From Arabidopsis thaliana (lineage: Eukaryota > Streptophyta > Magnoliopsida > Brassicales > Brassicaceae): a stretch of 64,000 bases of DNA. Below, piece after piece: positions 25,086-35,979 of this stretch. Below the pieces are notes generated by a model that had not been told where the DNA came from, did not search any database, and saw only the letters and a program-made list of their open reading frames with translations. How positions within the stretch are numbered: position 1 is the first letter of the stretch; the number at the start of each line of letters is the position of its first letter. The position numbers and the translations under genes were made by a program. Location: positions 30,055,971-30,119,970 of the forward strand of contig NC_003070.9 of assembly GCF_000001735.4 (NCBI RefSeq), given 5' to 3'.

Positions 25086-25137
25086 GTCCCACATCGCTTG
25101 TGTGACTTTAGAGCACAAAAAGCTAGTGCTATAAAAA
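25086..25137 (+). promoter_or_regulatory. Plant snRNA promoter: USE and TATA box
   Basis: GTCCCACATCG at 25086-25096 matches the plant upstream sequence element (RTCCCACATCG) exactly. TATAAAA starts at 25130, leaving 33 bases between the elements. This is the long spacing of RNA polymerase II snRNA genes (U1, U2, U4, U5), as opposed to about 25 bases for polymerase III U3/U6 genes. The U4-like RNA follows at the expected distance. Confidence 0.88.
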
Positions 25138-25150
25138 AAATCTCACATCC

Positions 25151-25305
25151 TCAAAAGCTAGTGCTATAATGACGCAGCTAATGAGGTACTAACCGAGGCG
25201 CGTCTATTGCTGGTTGAAAACTATTTCCAAACCCCCTCATGGGCCTGGGCTTGACCTATGGCCTTTGAGAATTTCTGGAAGGGCTCCCTTCGGGGTAAAG
25301 CCCTA
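25151..25305 (+). ncRNA. U4 snRNA-like gene with altered 5' end
   Basis: From 25169 the sequence carries the U4 core. ATGACGCAGCTAATGAGG and CCGAGGCGCGTCTATTGCT form the 5' stem-loop. GGTTGAAAACTATTTCC follows, then a central GC-rich hairpin, a Sm site AATTTCTGG (25271-25279), and a terminal hairpin AGGGCTCCC-TTCG-GGG-TAA-AGCCCT ending near 25304. A plant U4 starts about 18 nt earlier with the U6-pairing stem II sequence. Here those bases (about 25151-25168) are instead a copy of the TATA-region sequence AAAAGCTAGTGCTATA. A plant snRNA 3' box follows. It may be a non-functional or variant U4; the family call is strong, while function is doubtful. Confidence 0.85.
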
Positions 25306-25321
25306 CAAATCTTAAGTTCAA
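25305..25321 (+). terminator. snRNA 3' box
   Basis: CA, seven bases, then AGTTCAA fits the plant U-snRNA 3'-end signal CA(N)3-10AGTNNAA and directly follows the terminal hairpin of the U4-like gene. Confidence 0.7.
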
Positions 25322-26802
25322 ATTGTTTCTATCCTTGGTAAGTTATATTATTAATATAGGGTTTGGTCATTGTAAAGATTGAGAATCGTAATGTATTTGG
25401 GGGAGTCAAATTAAATGTATTTGGGTGAGTCAAATTAGGTGAATTCTCAAAAGGAAGAAAATACGCATAACAATCTGAATCTGTAACTATAATAAAATTG
25501 AAAACGAAGGTATTTGTCTTTTCAATTCTCTAAAGTTGTTATTCAGTATTTACTTTACATTTCAGCGATAAGGGACCAAATCAATTGGTTGGTTGGAAAG
25601 GTAAGAAAGATCCCTAAACCCATAAATCCTATTTCCAAATCAATATGTAGACATAATGTAATCAGCACTGTGTTGACTGTTTAATTCTTGTTTTTTTCGT
25701 TTTATCTGGTCATTGCAAAAGTGTTAATTAATATATTCATTACAGATTTTTAGTGGATTTAGTATATATTCTTTTGATAATTATTTTCTTACGCCTATAA
25801 TCACATACAATGTCTCATATAATTTGTATTTATTATTTTTAAAAAGTTCTGATAAATTGGAGAATAAAAAACAAGAGTTAAAGCAAAGCTTTGTTGTTGT
25901 TTTTTCTGTAGTCAACAAATATTGTTCTCTTTTTTTAAGAAAAAAAATGAAAATGAAAAGACTTGATAAGTGATAATGGGAGACACGATCACTCGTAGGC
26001 GTTGCTTCCGGTTTTTATTTCTAACATTTTTCTACTCTCTTTTTTTTTTTTTTTTCTCTTATGGAAAATAATTTTGTTTTTATAAGAGGAAAATACAGAG
26101 GCAAGGCAAACAATACGAGTCTTGTACGTATTCTCTCTTTGCTTCCTAAAAATCAATCAATCAATCAATCACAGAGTACGCACCACCAGCCAAATTATAA
26201 GTGAGAGAGAAGATAACGACGACAAGAAGAAGAAGGAGAAGCTCCAAAATTGTTCATTTGCATTTCTCCAACTTGTAAAATCGAGCACCTGCATTTGGGG
26301 GCTTTCCTCTTATCTGGAAACAAAGAGAGCCGCCACTGATGGTAAATTTGCTTTTCATCCTTAACCTCTCTACTTCTTCTTCTTCTTCTTCTTCTACTAC
26401 CACTACTTTTTGAGATTCTATCTATCTATAGTCATCCATTTTGACTAGGAGACTTTATATTATTTTCTTCATTTGAAAGATTCTCTATACATAGATAGTC
26501 ATCGATTGTGTTTCTGTGTGTGTCTGCAATATCTGTAGTTTTGATTTGAAACTTGCCTGAATCAAATCCAACCATGAATTCGGTAGTTTTGTAGATCAGA
26601 GATTATTGGTAGAGAGTATCAATGTTGGATTGATTGATTGAATGAAGCATACATTATTATATAACACAAGATTTTTATAAATTGCTACTGAAACCAGAAA
26701 AAGGTAAAATATTAATTTGTGTATTTTTGTAGGAATGAGTTTCCGTGAATCATCCACCCAGGTGAAAGGAATCATAATTTGGTTGGTCAACTAATAATAA
26801 AA
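25322..26802. other. Spacer and probable leader of the FLZ-like gene
   Basis: 25322-26080 is AT-rich with poly-T tracts and no coding sequence. From about 26100 the sequence looks like a transcribed leader: AATC repeats at 26154-26171, purine-rich sequence, a donor-like ATG|GTAAAT near 26340 and a TTC repeat (26369-26393). This suggests one or more 5'-UTR introns before the ATG at 26803. An 80-codon frame at 26122-26364 overlaps this leader and could act as an upstream ORF; I do not annotate it as a gene. Confidence 0.4.
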
Positions 26803-27622
26803 ATGGGTGAGGCAAGTGATTCAGATTCGTCTGATGAGTCTTTGAAACACAATAGCACCCCACCACTCTTTAGCATCTCTGGCTTCTTTTGTGTTGCCAA
26901 AGGAGGAGACTCTGATCCCGGTAGGAGCCCTACTTCTCCCCTTGATTTTGGAGTCTTTGGTGGCCTCTTTAGCCCCAGGTCTTCTTCTTCTTCACCCCTC
27001 CACCGAAACAAATGGCTTTCTCACAAAGTCGGGCTTTCTCTTCTGAGCTCCAGCTTCGAACTAGGCGATGATCCATTCAGAAGGGACTACATTGTGCTTG
27101 CCCCTCAGGTCAAGGTCAACAATGTTAATACAGCAACTCCCAAGCTTTCCAGTGATCCTTGTGTCATTGTGGAGGAACCAAGGAGATCAAGCTCATCATC
27201 CCCTATGGATATCATCTCCACGTACTCTCGCTCCCTCTCTGGGCGTGAGATGGCTCTCTCTGAGGACTATACCTGTATAATTTCTCATGGACCAAACCCA
27301 AAAACAACTTATATATTTGGCGATTGCATCCTGGATTGTGACCCCAAGGACTTGGGAAAAGAAGATATTGAGATACACGAAGAAGGGGATGATTCTTTTA
27401 GCACAGAAAAACCTCAAAATCACAGGTTCTTCTGGCTCCAACTTACAAAGCAGCATTGAGTGGTCTTTTTAACCTTGAACTAATTACATCTCTGACATTT
27501 TATTTCCGTGAATGAACAATAGGGAAGTATCAGCAGAAAAGGAAAGTGAGAACGCTGGTGCTGAAGAATCATGTTACGAAGAGGAGGATCTGTTTCCTAT
27601 GGCAATGCCTCTTAACCCGTAA
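26803..27622 (+). CDS. FLZ-related protein lacking the FCS-like zinc finger
   Basis: Two exons (26803-27425, 27523-27622) give 240 residues. The N-terminal three quarters carry motifs I associate with long FLZ (DUF581) proteins: SPTSPLDFG, a KVGLSLL block, and ELSEDY-type MALSEDYTCIISHGPNPKTTYIFGDC. In those relatives this is followed by the Cys-rich FLZ domain that binds SnRK1. Here exon 2 encodes only an acidic tail (EEEDLFPMAMPLNP), with no CxxC pair. I chose the ATG at 26803 (MGEASDSD); an in-frame ATG at 26779 also exists. By position it matches At1g79970, which I recall as unnamed. The family link rests on motif memory and is moderately sure; function is unknown. Confidence 0.68.
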
Positions 27623-28015
27623 TGAGATGGCCAGAGTGAAGGGGGTTTATTGTGTGGGCCTCTCCCTCTTTGAGTGTGACATTTAGTGTTGTAAGGTTAG
27701 GTGTGGGGATTTTTGTGTGCTCAATAAAAAGCTTTGATTCGGGTGAGTTTTGCTGTGGCCTGATGCCCCGGCTCATCCCTTTTCTTCGTCTTGTTTTTTT
27801 TTTCTTCTTACTTTGTATGATTGCGTTGTTACTACTGATCCTCATTTGATGGACACACTTGTGTTTTCTCTCTATATCAATTGTTTTAGTGGCTCACGTT
27901 GCTGAATAAAAATGGATATTATCGATAGGGCATCTTTTATTCTATTTTGGGATACAAGAATGATTGAAACACAATATTGGAAAGAAAAGCTAAGTTGCAA
28001 AAAAAAAAGAAAAAG
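27623..28015. other. 3' flank of the FLZ-like gene
   Basis: Probable 3' UTR, with AATAAA at 27723 as a plausible polyadenylation signal, then AT-rich spacer up to the tRNA terminator. Nothing else is visible. Confidence 0.4.
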
Positions 28016-28023
28016 GAAAAAAA
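28016..28023 (-). terminator. RNA polymerase III terminator of tRNA-Arg
   Basis: Eight T residues on the minus strand, starting two bases after the tRNA 3' end. Confidence 0.85.
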
Positions 28024-28025
28024 GT

Positions 28026-28099
28026 CGACCACAGTGGGAGTCGAACCCACGACCTTTTGATCCGAAGTCAAACGCGCTAATCCACTGCGCTATGCGGTC
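28026..28099 (-). tRNA. tRNA-Arg (anticodon UCG)
   Basis: The minus strand folds into a standard cloverleaf of 74 nt. The acceptor is GACCGCA/TGTGGTC with discriminator G, and the D arm is GCGC...GCGC. The anticodon arm is TTTGA-CTTCGGA-TCAAA with anticodon TCG (reads CGA). The variable loop is AGGTC and the T arm is GTGGG-TTCGACT-CCCAC. A-box (TAGCGCAGTGG) and B-box (GGTTCGACTCC) promoters are intact and no intron is present. Upstream on the minus strand are an AT-rich ATATAAG and an AACAAG (CAA) motif, usual for plant tRNA genes. Confidence 0.97.
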
Positions 28100-28551
28100 A
28101 TTCTTGTTACTTATATCATGAACAACATGGTAAGCCAAAACTTCTTCTTTCCTCTTTCTTCTTTCTGTTTTCTGGTCGCTCGTTACCACCAAGACCTCGT
28201 CGAGGTTTCTCTCTCTCTGAAAAAGTGCTTTTGCTGCGTTTCCATGCTCTCGGAAGGAACTTGGCTGAATCGTTGGAGAATTATCGATCTGGCGTCGTTG
28301 GTGCATCTCTAGCTGCGCCAATTCATCGGATCCGGTTTGATTTCTCCCTTTCGCGAATCTAGCCTTCCGTGATCTTAGGTGGGTTTTCCGAATTGATCTG
28401 TAATTGAGGATGTAAATCGAAACTAGGGATTTCCTAGATCTCGTTAGCTGTGTATTTGATTATTGCAGCAGAGTTTTTGTTTAGGTAGAGATATAGGGAA
28501 TTTTGATATAGGGACACTTAAATTTTGGTGTATCAATTTGCTGCAGCAGCC
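28100..28551 (+). other. Leader and promoter region of SYS1
   Basis: No coding sequence is visible. A CT-rich stretch (28140-28220) and a donor-like TTAG|GTGGG at about 28378, with acceptors before the ATG, suggest a 5'-UTR intron. Confidence 0.35.
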
Positions 28552-29224
28552 ATGTTCTATGGCACAGCTGTATGGGACCCTTGGCTTATCGTTGGCCAGA
28601 TTATTTGCCTCCAATGCTCTTACTATCTCACTCTTGGACTCTTCACCATGGTCTTTCTTGGCCTTCGTGTTCCTCGCCTTAGTCTTGTCTACTTCTTCGA
28701 TTACGCTACTCTCACTACTTCCACCTTCACCGGTTGGTCTGTTATTGCCTCATTCCTCTTCTCTTCACTCGCTGGGTATTTTGCTTTGCCCCCTAGTAAT
28801 AGTATCCATCCATTTATTTCCCTCTTTATTACTAGTCTTTTCAGATTCCTTGTATTCATTTTAATTGGCAGGGCTGTGTACATGATATTTTTGGTGGAGC
28901 GAGCACGGAAATGCTTAGATTTCTCTGCAACTCTCTACATCATACATCTCTTCTTTTGCATCATGTATGGAGGATGGCCTTCCTCTATGGCGTGGTGGGT
29001 TGTTAATGGAACCGGACTCGCTGTTATGGCTTTGCTAGCTGAGTACTTGTGCATTAAACGCGAACAGCGAGAGATCCCTATGGATCGCTTCCACTCAAGT
29101 AAGATGATCATTCTTTCTTGAAATCTCTCTGTGTGAACAAGCATATCTTTACCTTTTACTTTCTCAAGACTGACTTAACATGAAATTAAATTTGGCTGCC
29201 TATGCTGCTGCTGCAGGGGTTTGA
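28552..29224 (+). CDS. SYS1: SYS1 homologue, Golgi membrane protein
   Basis: Three exons (28552-28775, 28872-29098, 29217-29224) give 152 residues; the last exon holds only the end of an Arg codon, Val and the stop. The start MFYGTAVWDPWLIVGQI and four hydrophobic segments (about residues 10-35, 60-82, 90-115, 118-138) with the conserved FDYATLTTSTFTGW and YGGWPSSMAWW blocks match the SYS1 family. SYS1 recruits the small GTPase ARFRP1/ARL3 to the trans-Golgi. In frame the first intron also reads through for part of its length, which can mislead gene prediction. It is followed by the beta'-COP gene, also a Golgi traffic gene. Confidence 0.9.
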
Positions 29225-29939
29225 AGATTGGTGAAAGAACAAGTGATGAAGATTCTTGTGGGTTAGCAGCGCGACTCGTAGAGCCTAGTAGAGCCTAGTA
29301 CTCTTAACAATTGTGATGTACAGAGATGAAATCAGAGGAGTAGAATGGGCGAAAGGAAGTTCAGCTAGCCAAGCAACAATGTTGGACACTGGTGCACCAA
29401 CTCTGACTGCAATTTTTAGTGACTTCAAATACTAAGACTTTGGAATACGTTTCAATTTGTTCTTTTGTATGAAAAAAACATTAGACTCGAATAGGTTATT
29501 GATTTCATGTTGCTTCTTTTTTTTGTTTATACTGGATTTTCTCTTCTATCCTCTACTTGGTGCAGCTTTGTGTGTTTTAAAACCAGTGTCTCATTCATCA
29601 TACTCTTTTACCACCAATTGAATCCTTCCAATTTACTGTTTTTTGGGGGGGAAAATTACTGTGTACTAACAAGTAAAAAGGGCCGTCCGTCAAAATGTAA
29701 CATCTCCTATATACGGTGCGGTCAAGTTAAAAAAAAGAGCAAAAACGCGTGATAAAACGACGTCGAATTAGAGATCCTACTAGACCCAGATTCAGATCCA
29801 AATCGCCAACGCGCACTGGAAGTGGGATCACCACCACTGCGCTTCTTCTTCTTCGTCATCTCTGATCCCCCCTGCGATCAGGGGCCATTTCCGTCGATAA
29901 TCCGATCTCCGGTTCAGACATTCGTTTGGACTTGCAAAG
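29225..29939. other. Spacer between SYS1 and beta'-COP
   Basis: 29225-29480 is probable SYS1 3' UTR, with a small direct repeat GAGCCTAGTA twice at 29281-29300. 29700-29939 is the promoter and leader of the coatomer gene. No further ORF is supported. Confidence 0.4.
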
Positions 29940-32900
29940 ATGGTGAGTGACATGATCTCTCAGTTTCTCCATAGATCTACCTCTGAATCCTCTTTCAATT
30001 TTTTACTTGAAATCTCATTTCTGGGCTAGTCTACGTAAGAGTGTTCCTCATTGCACTAAAATTTGATGTTCCTTCAGTCATCCCCTAAATCGAACGATAT
30101 TTTCTACTATGCCGTGTTTTGGTTTCTCAGAATATCATCAAGTATTTTTGTACGAGCTATTTTTTTTTTTGTTTCTCTCTTCGGCACTAACCTAAGTGTT
30201 TGCTTCTTTTGTTGACAGCCACTGAGACTCGAAATCAAGGTAATGCAGTCTCCTTTGATGCTCGATTTCATCCTTAATCATTCTTATTCGGGACTGTATT
30301 GACACGCTTCTTTGTTTTGATCAGCGTAAGTTTGCTCAAAGATCAGAAAGAGTCAAATCTGTAGATCTCCATCCAACAGAGCCATGGTAATTTGAGCGCA
30401 TTCATTCTTCATTGCTTTATATATCGTTAAGGAAACAAGTACTAATCCATAGATTGTTTCAGGATCCTGGCAAGTTTGTATTCCGGAACTCTGTGCATCT
30501 GGAATTACCAGACCCAGGTTAGTATCATCTCTTGCTTTTATCTTACTTTCTATCTGTTGGTCTTCACTCTTATATTTTGTGCTCCCTTCTGATTATTGTT
30601 AACCCAAATATGACTTTTGCAGACAATGGTAAAATCTTTCGACGTGACTGAATTGCCTGGTATGATATATAGCATCTCATTGTTCCTTCTTATTCTTTCG
30701 CACATCATTTGTTGAATCTCTGTCCTGGTGTTGTGCAGTTCGGTCAGCAAAGTTCATTGCACGGAAGCAGTGGGTTGTAGCTGGAGCTGATGACATGTTT
30801 ATTCGTGTCTACAACTACAACACTATGGATAAGATCAAAGTATTTGAGGCTCATGCTGATTACATTCGCTGTGTTGCTGTTCATCCCACGCTTCCCTATG
30901 TCTTATCATCATCTGATGATATGCTCATCAAGCTCTGGGACTGGGAAAAGGGTTGGCTTTGCACTCAAATTTTCGAAGGCCATTCCCATTATGTTATGCA
31001 AGTCACTTTCAACCCCAAAGACACCAATACTTTTGCTAGTGCATCCCTTGACCGTACCATAAAAGTAAGATTAGTCTTCAACTTTTAAGTTACACCTTCT
31101 TCTTTCATTCCCAATTTCCCATTATGAGAAGCTTAACATTTGTTTTCCTGTATCTACATCTTTTCTTACCTAGATATGGAATCTTGGCTCTCCGGATCCA
31201 AATTTTACTTTGGATGCACATCTCAAAGGGGTAAACTGTGTAGACTACTTTACTGGTGGGGATAAACCATACCTAATCACTGGTTCTGATGATCATACTG
31301 CTAAGGTCTGTACTGAGCTTTCTTGCTTCTTTGCAAGTTGTTTGCTACATATGTGTGCTTGTATGTATCTCCATTTGTATTGTTTGTATATAGGTTCGTG
31401 CAGGGTTTTCTGTTTGTATATTGTTCATAAATTTCTTCTGGAAGCAGGTGTGGGATTACCAAACAAAGAGTTGCGTTCAGACTCTCGAAGGTCATACACA
31501 CAATGTTTCTGCAGTATCTTTTCATCCAGAGCTACCTATAATTATTACAGGATCCGAGGATGGAACTGTTCGCATATGGCACGCCACCACTTACAGGTAA
31601 CTCGTATGCTGTCTGCATTGGAGCTGCTATTGATTTTGTCTTTAAAAACTTCCTTCAATTTTTCAAAAATCTTCATCCAACAGTTTTTTACTTAATACTT
31701 GACATCTAGGCTTGAGAATACATTGAACTATGGCCTTGAGAGGGTTTGGGCTATTGGACACATTAAAGGTTCACGCCGGTAAGTTTCTGATCTTTTACTA
31801 TGTCAATATTTATTCCCTATTAAAGATATATATCTTCACATCATAATTATTTCTTTGTGTAAATTTATGTTTCCTTCATAACTTACGAGATGGCAATACC
31901 TTGTCTTTTTCCAGGGTTGTAATTGGTTATGACGAAGGATCCATAATGGTGAAACTTGGCCGTGAAATACCAGTGGCTAGTATGGATAACAGCGGAAAAA
32001 TTATTTGGGCTAAACACAATGAGATACATACTGTAAACATCAAGAGTGTGGGCGCAGATGAGGTTTGGGGTTTAACACTTTTACATTGTTGCCTTGTGTA
32101 TTTGAAAATTAGCTCATGTTTGGCAATGTTTATCATTTGGTTCTGAGCCTACTTAGGTCACTGATGGTGAGAGACTTCCTTTGGCCGTTAAAGAGCTAGG
32201 GACCTGCGATCTTTATCCTCAAGTAAGTGGCATCCTTCTTATTGTATAATTGTTACTCCCTTTAAACAATGAAGGAAATGTGGTTTTGTATCTCTGGATT
32301 GTCATTTCTACATTTATGGAAGATATATTGGATATGTAGTGCTAATGTTTTTCTTGAATTGCTGCTTCCTGCTTCTAGTTATTTATTTTTGGGCAGTTTG
32401 ATAGATTACTGGTATTAGTAAGAAATATGACCTTAAATCATTTATTAATTTTGTGACTACCCACTGTCATTTATGTTTCTATTATTTAATTTTTTGCTTT
32501 TTCAGAGCTTGAAGCACAACCCTAATGGTAGGTTTGTGGTAGTTTGTGGAGATGGTGAGTATATTATCTACACTGCCTTGGCGTGGCGAAATAGGTCATT
32601 TGGCTCTGCGCTAGAATTTGTTTGGTCATCTGATGGGGAGCATGCTGTCAGGGAAAGCTCGACAAAGATCAAGATCTTCAGCAAGAATTTCCAGGTTTGT
32701 AATTCCTTTTGGCACGTTCCTTTTCCGACTGATTAACTCTAAAGCTTTTGTTTTTTGTGTCTTATTCTGTTATCTGAAATACACTAACCTATGCTGATAC
32801 CCTTGTTTAATTTGCAGGAAAAGAAGACTGTGAGACCCACCTTCTCAGCAGAGCACATTTTTGGTGGGACGTTATTGACAATGTGCTCAAGTGATTTTAT

Positions 32901-35900
32901 ATGCTTCTATGATTGGGCGGAATGTAGGTTGATTAGGCGAATAGATGTTACTGTCAAAGTAAGTGCTTATATACCAGAAGTAGATCCATTAGTTTCTACA
33001 AGAAAATAGTTTATAGGTTACGTTTTCAGTAATATTTTTATTGGAGAAATACAAAAGAGTTCCTTATCTGAAATTTAAACGCAAAAGCAGATTGGTACTG
33101 CTCGCTTATTCACTTTTAACGTTTTTGTTTATTCAATGTTTCAGAATCTTTATTGGGCGGACAGTGGTGATCTAGTTGCAATTGCCAGTGATACATCATT
33201 CTACATCCTTAAGTTCAATGTGAGGATCTTTTTTAAACCTTGGTAGTGAGCCAGAACTCTTGTACATTTCCTTAGTTTATTTTCCTAGTACTGTTGCTGT
33301 TCGAGACATGGTTTTAAGCTGTTTTCTTACTGTTCTGCTGTAGCGTGACATTGTTTCCTCTTATTTTGATGGCGGTAAACAAATTGATGAGGAAGGCATT
33401 GAGGACGCATTTGAGCTTCTCAATGAAACCAATGAACGTGTTCGGACTGGCTTATGGGTTGGGGATTGTTTTATCTATACCAACTCTTCTTGGAGGCTTA
33501 ATTACTGTGTTGGTGGTGAGGTAAGGCTCATTTCTAGGTTTTTGGAAAGAAACGTTTTATGTTTTTTATTTTGTTGTAATTGAGATTCAGTACTCCTCTT
33601 ATATTACAGGTAACTACAATGTATCATCTGGACCGTCCTATGTACTTGTTGGGTTATCTCGCTAATCAAAGCAGGGTTTATTTGATTGACAAAGAGTTCA
33701 AGTAAGCAGATGTTTTACTGTTATGATTGCTAACAATGTTTTGTAACTTACTGACTTCTGTGTCCACTTTATGATTACAGTGTTATTGGATACACTTTAC
33801 TTTTAAGTTTGATTGAGTACAAGACTCTTGTGATGCGTGGAGATTTGGAACAGGCTAATGAAGTCTTACCTTCAATTCCTAAGGAGCACCATAATAGGTA
33901 TGAGAATGTGCTTTCCCTCGCATTATGGTTACAGCTGGATTATGGTGTTAGTAAACATGTATCCAAGGTCACATAATGGTTTAAATTGTTTTCCTAAATT
34001 CACGCATTCCTACTTTTCTGATTCTCGACTTCAAAATCCTGTTCGTTTTGTCAGCGTGGCACACTTTTTGGAGTCACGTGGCATGACAGAAGATGCTCTA
34101 GAAGTAGCAACTGATCCTGACTACAGATTTGAGTTGGCCATACAGCTCGGTAGATTGGCTGTCGCAAAGGTTAGTCTGTAGTTTTTACCATTTGAGAAGC
34201 TTTATTTCCATGACTTACCGATATGTTTTTACTCGATTCTTATTTTTTGACAGGACATTGCTGTAGAGGCACAAAATGAATCTAAATGGAAGCAACTTGG
34301 AGAATTAGCTATGTCAAGTGGGAAGGTGACCATTTTTTAGCTGCAATCAGTGTTCTAGGATTCTTACAAAGGTTAAAGCTAACATGTATTTTTCTTTTCA
34401 TTTTCCTTCCCATGCTTGGACTACTTAGCTGGATATGGCTGAGGAATGCATGAGGCATGCTATGGATTTGAGTGGTCTGCTGCTGCTTTATTCTTCATTG
34501 GGAGATGCAGATGGAATGATGAAGCTGGCAGCACTTGCAAAAGAGCAAGGAAAGAACAATGTCGCTTTTCTTTGCTTGTTCATGTTGGGTCAAGTAGAAG
34601 ACTGCCTGCATCTGTTGGTGGAAAGGTACATTGTTTACTATTTCTTACATGTGGAACATATATTCCCGCAACTAATTACGTCTATGCTGATATTAATATG
34701 GTTACAGTAATCGAATACCTGAAGCCGCTCTGATGGCGAGATCGTACCTTCCAAGCAAGGTCTCCGAAATAGTGGCATTGTGGAGAAACGATTTGACCAA
34801 GGTTAGTGGTAGACACATCCGATGCACCTTGTGATTGAATTTCAAACCTTGCCTGTTGAGATATCCACAATTTTTCTTCATCCTCTGTCAATCTGGATAT
34901 AGATAAGTCCAAAGGCTGCTGAATCTCTGGCTGATCCCGAAGAGTATCCCAATCTCTTTGAGGAGTGGCAAGTCGCCCTGTCCCTTGAAAATAGAGCTGC
35001 AGAGACGAGGTATCTTTTCGTCGTTGCCGTCATTAGCTTATTCTTAAAAACAGTGCTTATGAGGAAACCTTTTTAATTGAATTGTGGGACTTAAGCCATT
35101 TAGAGTCATGTGTCTGTATTACATAGCAAGGTAGCCGTCATGTATTTGCTTATAATTTGAATTTATACCCGTATAAACATAAGCCGAATGTCGATTTCAT
35201 TTTTTCAGGATCCTCATAAACAAAGTATTTTTGTTGACTTATCTTGCAGGGGCGTCCATCCTCCTGCTGGGGATTATTGTAGTCATGCAGACAGAGATCA
35301 TACAACTTTAGTGGATGCTTTTAGAATTATGCAAATAGAGGAAGAGGGTCGACTTGAGCAAGGGGATGTTCTCGACGAGGTATGCATGTTTACATTACAT
35401 GCATTGAAGAGGATTGTCTTTTACCCATGATATCCAATCCAATGGTCTTGGCCATGGTGGACAATGGTAGGATCATTAATTCTACTGTCGCTGCTTCATT
35501 TGTTGTGAACAGGTTGGGGAAGAGGGGGAAGATGGAGAGGAAGAGGAGGAGGAGGATCGTCAGGAAGAGAGTAGTGATGGGAGACAGCAGAATGTGGAAG
35601 AAGAGGCTGTTGTGGTGGACGCTGACTCTACGGATGGTGCTGTGCTAGTTAATGGTAACGAGTCTGAAGAACAGTGGGGTAAGATTAGTGAAGGAACCGC
35701 ATCAGCCTTATAGCATTTGTGGTTATCAATTGATTATAAGATGTCGCTGCACCAAAATATCCTTTTGCCATCTGCACATATATCATAGGATTTGCGTTTG
35801 CATCTGTCCATCAATGTTTCCTCATCTGTCTGCCTCCCATCTTCGTCTTACTGATCATCTTACTTTTGATGTTGACTGTCTTTTAAATAGTGCTTCTCTA

Positions 35901-35979
35901 TGCCATTAACTTTTTTATCAATCCGTGGACTGATTAAATATTTGTTTGTTGTACAGTTCTAACACCGCCACAAGAGTAG
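29940..35979 (+). CDS. Coatomer subunit beta' (COPI coat)
   Basis: Twenty-five coding exons total 2763 bases (920 residues). The first exon is the ATG alone (29940-29942); the next are 30219-30239, 30325-30386, 30463-30517, 30623-30659, 30739-31064, 31174-31305, 31448-31596, 31710-31778, 31915-32062, 32157-32222, 32506-32694, 32818-32958, 33145-33219, 33344-33520, 33610-33701, 33781-33897, 34055-34169, 34254-34325, 34429-34625, 34708-34801, 34903-35009, 35250-35379, 35513-35678 and 35957-35979. The start [19 protein letters not shown] and the WD40 repeats ([42 protein letters not shown]) are typical of beta'-COP; the C-terminal helical solenoid ends in an acidic tail. It binds dilysine cargo signals in COPI vesicles at the Golgi. 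By position this is At1g79990. Confidence 0.95.

Noticed and set aside
26122..26364. 80-codon ORF upstream of the FLZ-like gene
   Set aside because: It overlaps simple repeats and a probable splice donor, and has no domain or coding bias. It may act as a leader uORF, but I cannot support a gene.
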